Assembly: GCF_002954685.1 (NCBI RefSeq)
Contig: NZ_MSCN01000001.1
Span: 2,554,011-2,618,010, forward strand
Source: Polaribacter porphyrae
GTDB lineage: Bacteria > Bacteroidota > Bacteroidia > Flavobacteriales > Flavobacteriaceae
Direction of reading: 5' to 3'
Length of the DNA stretch: 64,000 nucleotides
Position numbers and translations under genes: made by a program. Below are positions 58,925 to 64,000 of the stretch, one piece after another. Below the pieces are notes generated by a model that saw only the letters and a program-made list of their open reading frames with translations, ran no database searches and was not told where the DNA came from. Position 1 is the stretch's first letter, and each line of letters starts with the position of its first letter.

Positions 58925-59662
58925 ATGAATTTTATTCGTAAAATAGTTAAATCTCGTTCAGAAGAAGATCAAGAACTGTACAACGAATTAAAAGCATTAC
59001 TTAACTTTTCTCCAAGAAAAATCAACAAATACAGAAAGGCATTTACACACAGATCATTGCAAATGTCTGACGAAAATGGTAATCCTATAAATTACGAGCG
59101 TCTTGAGTTTCTAGGTGATTCTATTTTAGGTTCTGTTATTGCATCTTATTTATATAAAAAAGTTCCAACAGGTTCTGAAGGGTACTTAACTCAAATGCGT
59201 TCTAAAATTGTAAGTAGAGAGCATTTAAACGAACTTGGTAAAGACTTAAATCTTATAAAGTTTGTAAACAGCAACATTGACCAAACCAATGTTGGCGATA
59301 ATATTCATGGTAATATATTTGAAGCTTTAATTGGAGCTATTTATTTAGATAAGGGTTATAATTTTTGTCAGAAATTTATATACGAAAATGTAATTGTGCC
59401 TTATGTAGATATTGAAAAATTAGAAGGTAAAATAACAAGCTACAAAGGACTCATAATTGAATGGTGCCAAAAACAAAAGAAAAAATATAAATTTGATACT
59501 TACGAAGATTCTGGTAATGAAGCTATAAAACACTTTAGCGTTAAAGTTAGTATTGATGGTGAACAAATAGCCAAAGGTAGAGCTACATCTAAAAAGAAGG
59601 CAGAAGAACAAGCATCTAAAAGAGTGTATTACGCTTTTCAAAGCGAAATTTCTGTTGGTTAA
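58925..59662 (+). CDS. rnc: Ribonuclease III
   Basis: A 245-residue dsRNA endonuclease for rRNA and mRNA processing. The catalytic signature is YERLEFLGDSILGSVI, with a second metal ligand in NIFEALIGAIYLD; a C-terminal dsRNA-binding domain spans about 170-240 (GKATSKKKAEEQAS-like end, here GRATSKKKAEEQAS). Starts four bases after fabF, so likely translated from the same mRNA. Confidence 0.96.
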   Translation: MNFIRKIVKSRSEEDQELYNELKALLNFSPRKINKYRKAFTHRSLQMSDENGNPINYERLEFLGDSILGSVIASYLYKKVPTGSEGYLTQMRSKIVSREHLNELGKDLNLIKFVNSNIDQTNVGDNIHGNIFEALIGAIYLDKGYNFCQKFIYENVIVPYVDIEKLEGKITSYKGLIIEWCQKQKKKYKFDTYEDSGNEAIKHFSVKVSIDGEQIAKGRATSKKKAEEQASKRVYYAFQSEISVG

Positions 59663-59742
59663 ATACGATAACGTTTTCGTTAAAATCTTTAAGAAACTCA
59701 TAAACAATTAGTAATTTAGCATAATAAAGATTAGTTTAAATT

Positions 59743-60213
59743 ATGCAAATTCATTCTTTAGGATTAGACAATTTCTACGATGATGAATTTTCTTTAATAG
59801 GAATTCATACTACTTTAGAAGATTTTAAACTAGCCTATTTATTAAATAAAAACTTAAGAACAAGTTTTCAAAAATCTAGAAAAGATTTAGCTTTTAAAGA
59901 AGAAAAAAAAAGAGCCTCATTCTCATTATATAATTATTCTAATACAGAATATGATTTTGACTGGCACTTAATTGCAAATAGTTCAAAAAGAGAAAATCAA
60001 ACAGTTTCTAATGAATTACTGCTGACTTCTGAAACAAAAACGTATTTGATTACAGAAAAGAAAAAAGTAGATTTTTTTATTAAAATTTCTGGAGATATTC
60101 AATACAATTTTATTTCAAAAACAGTTGCTAAAATTAAGAAGATAGATCAAGTTATAACTTCTTATCAAATAGATAAGAATACATTAAAGTCTAAAGACTT
60201 TTTAATATTTTAA
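59743..60213 (+). CDS. IPExxxVDY family protein
   Basis: A 156-residue cytoplasmic protein of the Bacteroidota family named for the motif IPExxxVDY; here the motif is degenerate, reading ITEKKKVDF (about residues 104-112). The other conserved block is FSLIGIHTTLEDFKLAYLLN. No enzymatic function is known. Its place between rnc and pyk is the usual one, ending three bases before pyk, which suggests cotranscription with it. Confidence 0.85.
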   Translation: MQIHSLGLDNFYDDEFSLIGIHTTLEDFKLAYLLNKNLRTSFQKSRKDLAFKEEKKRASFSLYNYSNTEYDFDWHLIANSSKRENQTVSNELLLTSETKTYLITEKKKVDFFIKISGDIQYNFISKTVAKIKKIDQVITSYQIDKNTLKSKDFLIF

Positions 60214-60216
60214 AAT

Positions 60217-61644
60217 ATGCCACATAATAATAAAACAAAGATTGTTGCTACTTTAGGACCAGCAACTAATACTAAAGAAATTCTAACAAAATTAGCTCAA
60301 AAAGGAGTTAATGTATTTAGAATAAATTTTTCTCATGCAGATTACGAAGACGTAAAGCAAAAAGTAAAAATAATTAGAGAAATAAATAAAGAAAATGGAT
60401 TTAATATAGCTATACTTGGTGATTTACAAGGTCCTAAATTGCGTGTAGGCGTTATGGAAGATGATGTTGTTTTAAATGAAGGAGATACTTTTACTTTTAC
60501 GACAGAAAAATGTATAGGTACTAAAGAAAAAGCTTTTATGACCTATCAACGCTTTCCAAAAGATGTAAAAACGGGTGAGTTAATATTAGTTGATGATGGT
60601 AAATTATTATTTGAAGTAATCTCTACGAATAAAGAAACTGAAGTTGTAGTTAATGTTATTGTTGGTGGTTCTTTAAAATCTAAAAAAGGTGTAAACTTAC
60701 CAAACACAGCTATTTCTTTACCTGCACTTACAGAAAAAGACATGGCAGATGCTGTTTTTGCTATTGAGCAAGAAGTAGATTGGATTGCATTATCTTTTGT
60801 AAGAACTCCAGAAGATTTAAGAATGTTACGCGATTTAATAGCTCAACATTCAGAATACAGAATACCTGTAATTGCAAAAATAGAAAAACCAGAAGCAGTT
60901 AAAAATTTAGATGCATTAATTCCTTATTGTGATGGATTAATGGTTGCACGTGGCGATTTAGGTGTTGAAATACCAATGCAAGAAGTACCACTTATTCAGA
61001 AAAAATTAGTGAGAAGAGCAAAACGAGCTAGGATTCCAGTAATTATTGCAACACAGATGATGGAAACTATGATTGAAAATTCTGTACCTACAAGAGCAGA
61101 AGTTAATGATGTTGCCAACTCTATTATGGATGGTGCTGATGCTGTAATGCTTTCTGGAGAAACTTCTGTAGGGAAACACCCAGTAAGAGTTATTCAAAAA
61201 ATGTCTGAAATTATTAAAAGTGTTGAAAATTCTAGAATGATTAAAGTGCCTCATGAAGCTCCACATATTAGAACTAATAGATTTATCACAAAATCAATTT
61301 GTTATCATGCAGCTTTAATGGCAAATGATACAAATGCAGCTGCAATATCTACCTTAACAAATAGTGGTTATACAGCATTTCAAATTTCTGCTTGGAGACC
61401 TAGAACTCACGTATTGGCTTTTTCTACGAATAAAAGAATTTTAGGAAAACTAAACTTACTTTGGGGAGTTAGAGCTTATTACTATGACAAAAACTTATCT
61501 ACTGACGACACTGTAGAAGATATTAATGAAATTGCAAAGCAAAAAGGATTTGTAGAACATGGAGATTTAATTATAAACCTTGCTTCAATGCCTTCAGAGG
61601 CTAGAGGAATGGTAAATACCTTAAGAGTTTCTGAAATTGATTAA
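60217..61644 (+). CDS. pyk: Pyruvate kinase
   Basis: A 475-residue glycolytic enzyme making ATP and pyruvate. Conserved: TKIVATLGPAT start, FRINFSHADYED, LQGPKLRVG, the active-site stretch IPVIAKIEKPEAV, DGLMVARGDLGVE, and VPTRAEVNDVANSIMDGADA with ATQMMETM. A C-terminal domain follows with TNSGYTAF; no extra PEP-utiliser domain. Ends at a strong terminator. Confidence 0.98.
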   Translation: MPHNNKTKIVATLGPATNTKEILTKLAQKGVNVFRINFSHADYEDVKQKVKIIREINKENGFNIAILGDLQGPKLRVGVMEDDVVLNEGDTFTFTTEKCIGTKEKAFMTYQRFPKDVKTGELILVDDGKLLFEVISTNKETEVVVNVIVGGSLKSKKGVNLPNTAISLPALTEKDMADAVFAIEQEVDWIALSFVRTPEDLRMLRDLIAQHSEYRIPVIAKIEKPEAVKNLDALIPYCDGLMVARGDLGVEIPMQEVPLIQKKLVRRAKRARIPVIIATQMMETMIENSVPTRAEVNDVANSIMDGADAVMLSGETSVGKHPVRVIQKMSEIIKSVENSRMIKVPHEAPHIRTNRFITKSICYHAALMANDTNAAAISTLTNSGYTAFQISAWRPRTHVLAFSTNKRILGKLNLLWGVRAYYYDKNLSTDDTVEDINEIAKQKGFVEHGDLIINLASMPSEARGMVNTLRVSEID

Positions 61645-61663
61645 TATTGATGTTATATAAAAT

Positions 61664-61702
61664 AAAAAAGCGATTAGAATTAAATTCTAATCGCTTTTTT
61701 TT
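61664..61702. terminator. Bidirectional terminator between pyk and the M28 gene
   Basis: Stem GCGATTAGAAT / ATTCTAATCGC with loop TAAA, A6 left and T8 right. Confidence 0.93.
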
Positions 61703-61704
61703 AG

Positions 61705-64000
61705 CTATAAGCTTAATTTTTTACTAATGATAATAGCGTCATTAGTAACAAATGGCATAGGCATCATTTCTTCTGATCTAGGCTTAATATTAAAATTAGA
61801 ATTTGTAAGCAAATCATAAGAAATCTCATTTAAAATAATATCTAAAGGTTCTTCTTTATCAATACTAAATGATAATGAAATTTCTTTATCAGAATTAGCA
61901 ATGTGATATACTAGAAAAGTTCCACTTTTTACAGTATAATTTTTACCTTTATTTACTAAAACATCATTTACTTTAAATTGCTTGAGCGTTATTTTATTTT
62001 TCGTAATAAACTCAAGCTTATTTACTTTTCTTTTAGGTATAACTAGTACTTCTAAAAAGCGTTTATTACCGATAATAGTATCAAAATCAACTTTTATTTC
62101 TGATGAAGAAATATTTTTATAATCTGTTTTTTTATGATATCTAAAGCGAGTATTGTACTTGCTTTTAGTTTCCGCATTTTTAATACTTCCTTGTACAGCA
62201 GTATCATCAAAAATTTGTTTTGTATAAGTATCTAAAGTATTATTATAAGTGCCAAAGTAAGCAGTTTTAGTATCAGAATTTTGAATATAAACAATACTAT
62301 TTGGCTTCTTTTTATCAACTGAAAAACCACTATTGTAAGTTGCTAATCCAAAGAAAATAATTGCAAATAGACAACTTAATTTTAACATCCAACTCGATTT
62401 TTTTTGATAGAAAGTAAGTACCATCAAACCAAAAATTAACGCCAGTAAAACTCCACTAATTAGTAACATTTTTAAGCCTAAACCAACAGGAAACATTTTA
62501 ATCATTGGTGCAAAAATATAGATAGTTGGTATAGATAGAAGTGTAAATAGGGTACGTTTAGAACGTTCTTCCAAATTCATAAAAACTGAAATTACTAAAA
62601 TAAATAGAGCACTAAAAACTGGTATTATAAAGAAACCTGCTCCTTTATAATCTTCTAAAATTAAAAAATTGATAATCAACCAAATAAAAATAGGCCCAAT
62701 TAGTAAATCTGTTGTTTTATCTTGTTTTACAAAGTATTTATACACTTTTATAATAATGCATAAGTTTAAGAAAACAAAAGCTAAAATATATGTGTAGCCA
62801 TTGTAAGTAAACCCATGTAACATATCTGTATATTCTGGATGAATTATTAAAATCAATTTCCATAAATAATAAGAAACTGCACCACATAAAACCACAGAAA
62901 TGATAAATGGAAGTAAACTTTTAAAAGCTCCTTTTATCGTTATTTTATTCAGGGAAAAACCGAAAAAGAGTAAAACTATAAATAGGATTGTAGCACTAAT
63001 TAATAATGGAATAACCCAAGAAAACGGATAGGTTAACAACCTCATAAATGGAAAGTTTACATACATAAAATCTTCATCAGAATTTAAGTTCTCTAAACTT
63101 GAATTTGAAAAATAGTTTAAAGTTGTTGTTAAATAATCTGCTTGATGCAACAACGTTTCCCTATCTAAACGTTCGTAAGAATCTTGTGCTGTATGATAAT
63201 CGAAATGATCTCCAATAAAAGCAAAATTGAAACCATTAATATTACTTTCTTCTCTAAATACGGTTAAATCTGTATCATTAGGTAGCTTCTTGTAAATGCT
63301 ATACATTAAAGAATTTGTAGCTGGAAAATTAGGTTTAGCTGCTAAAAATTCAGTTAAAAGTTTACTGTTTTTTCCATTCGTCTCCATCAACATATAACTT
63401 GGTCCACCACTACCTCTTGCTTCAAAATTTAAAACTAAACCCACATCTTTTGTCCAAGGATGATGATCAACAAAAGCTTGAGCACCTAATAAACCTAATT
63501 CTTCAGCATCAGAAATAAGAATAATAATATCATTTTTAGGTGTTTTATTTTTTGCCAAAAAAGCTCTAACTCCTTCTAAAATAGTAACAACTCCAGAACC
63601 TGCGTCACTTGCTCCTATAGCTGAATGTGGGTTAGAATCGTAATGAGATAATAACATTAGTGCTTTCCCATTTCCAGATCCTTTAATTCTTGCTAAAATA
63701 TTTTCTGCAGTTGTAGCTGCAAACCATTTTCTATTTATTGCTGTTTGTGTTTGAATTTTTGTTTCTAAACCTAATTTCTGAAGTTCTTTTACAATATAAT
63801 TCTGAACATTTTTATGTTCTAATGATCCTACATGATGAGATTTATCACTAATGTTTTTTAGGTGATGCAAAGCGTTATCCATAGAAAAACTACTAACCTC
63901 ACTTGGCTTTTCTTTTGGAAGAACTGGTTGTAAATCAGAAAAACTCCAATACACAACACCTATAATTATAAAGATAGATAAAAGAGAAGAAAATCTTTTC
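61705..64000 (-). CDS. M28 family membrane aminopeptidase-like protein (5' end beyond window)
   Basis: At least 764 residues; the frame stays open to position 64000, reading an N-terminal membrane anchor (FSSLLSIFIIIGVVYWSF) with no start codon inside the window. Zinc motifs of the M28 peptidase domain: LSHYDSNPHSAIGASDAGSG (His, Asp), ISDAEELGLLGA (Glu base and ligand), NFEARGSGG and DYHTAQDSY (His). From about residue 310 come eight membrane helices, then a periplasmic beta-rich C-terminal domain. Similar architecture to ER Fxna-type M28 peptidases and Bacteroidota relatives. A GTG at 63954 is in frame but follows the anchor, so it is not the start. Confidence 0.9.
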   Translation of the reverse strand, partial: KRFSSLLSIFIIIGVVYWSFSDLQPVLPKEKPSEVSSFSMDNALHHLKNISDKSHHVGSLEHKNVQNYIVKELQKLGLETKIQTQTAINRKWFAATTAENILARIKGSGNGKALMLLSHYDSNPHSAIGASDAGSGVVTILEGVRAFLAKNKTPKNDIIILISDAEELGLLGAQAFVDHHPWTKDVGLVLNFEARGSGGPSYMLMETNGKNSKLLTEFLAAKPNFPATNSLMYSIYKKLPNDTDLTVFREESNINGFNFAFIGDHFDYHTAQDSYERLDRETLLHQADYLTTTLNYFSNSSLENLNSDEDFMYVNFPFMRLLTYPFSWVIPLLISATILFIVLLFFGFSLNKITIKGAFKSLLPFIISVVLCGAVSYYLWKLILIIHPEYTDMLHGFTYNGYTYILAFVFLNLCIIIKVYKYFVKQDKTTDLLIGPIFIWLIINFLILEDYKGAGFFIIPVFSALFILVISVFMNLEERSKRTLFTLLSIPTIYIFAPMIKMFPVGLGLKMLLISGVLLALIFGLMVLTFYQKKSSWMLKLSCLFAIIFFGLATYNSGFSVDKKKPNSIVYIQNSDTKTAYFGTYNNTLDTYTKQIFDDTAVQGSIKNAETKSKYNTRFRYHKKTDYKNISSSEIKVDFDTIIGNKRFLEVLVIPKRKVNKLEFITKNKITLKQFKVNDVLVNKGKNYTVKSGTFLVYHIANSDKEISLSFSIDKEEPLDIILNEISYDLLTNSNFNIKPRSEEMMPMPFVTNDAIIISKKLSL

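Noticed and set aside
1..64000. CRISPR array or insertion sequence
   Set aside because: No regularly spaced direct repeats and no transposase-like protein; the repeats found are short palindromes scattered singly.

Overview
The window looks like a chromosomal segment of a low-GC marine-type member of the Flavobacteriaceae (Bacteroidota), close in flavour to Polaribacter/Tenacibaculum; the genus is inference. The evidence is the gliding genes gldD and gldE in the order mutY-ssb-gldE-gldD, the ftsX-DUF3098-uppP-truB block, a large L21 with a C-terminal extension, DUF2723, DUF5689 and IPExxxVDY proteins, Bacteroidota-type -7 promoter boxes (TAnnTTTG) before many genes, and A-rich leaders without Shine-Dalgarno sequences. 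Almost all of it is chromosomal housekeeping. I see no prophage, transposase, integrase or CRISPR array.

Layout. 0-2.7 kb: an ATP-dependent DNA ligase and its partner MBL-fold exonuclease. 2.8-7.6 kb: a metal-binding lipoprotein, a DMT exporter and an M16 peptidase pair. 7.9-18.8 kb: rplU-rpmA, waaA, two YeeE/YedE half-transporters, then a molybdenum-cofactor cluster (moaA, moeA, moaC, a MobA fusion, a MoeB/HesA-rhodanese protein) with two unknown small genes inside it, and a membrane MutS-like ATPase. 18.9-24.6 kb: gldD, gldE, ssb, mutY, HU, a 29-residue basic protein and RNase E/G. 24.7-30.1 kb: a probable secreted-nuclease/TonB-receptor/DUF5689 uptake locus. 30.2-34.7 kb: mce, ftsX operon, a small membrane protein, Sua5. 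35-38.3 kb: the most accessory-looking stretch (three unknown proteins and a KAP P-loop NTPase). 38.3-48.1 kb: polA, serine hydrolase, fatty-acid hydroxylase, metallophosphoesterase, a cysteine-free thioredoxin-fold protein, DUF2723. 48.3-55.9 kb: tRNA-Gln, a small membrane protein, a BNR-repeat protein, DUF6973-like protein and the sdhCAB operon. 56-64 kb: rnhA, purN, acpP-fabF-rnc, IPExxxVDY protein, pyk and an M28 peptidase that runs off the right edge.

The most unusual signal is a set of short palindromic (REP-like) repeats that lie not only between genes but also in frame inside three conserved genes (waaA, mobA, polA), each read in the same phase to give a nine-residue peptide of the form VI(A/T/S)xxxxxS. 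A second repeat family supplies the last codons and stop codon of moaC and gldD. Other points are the structured leader of RNase E/G with an alternative pairing at its start codon, the thioredoxin-fold protein with no cysteine, and the composite molybdenum-cofactor cluster that lacks moaD and moaE here.
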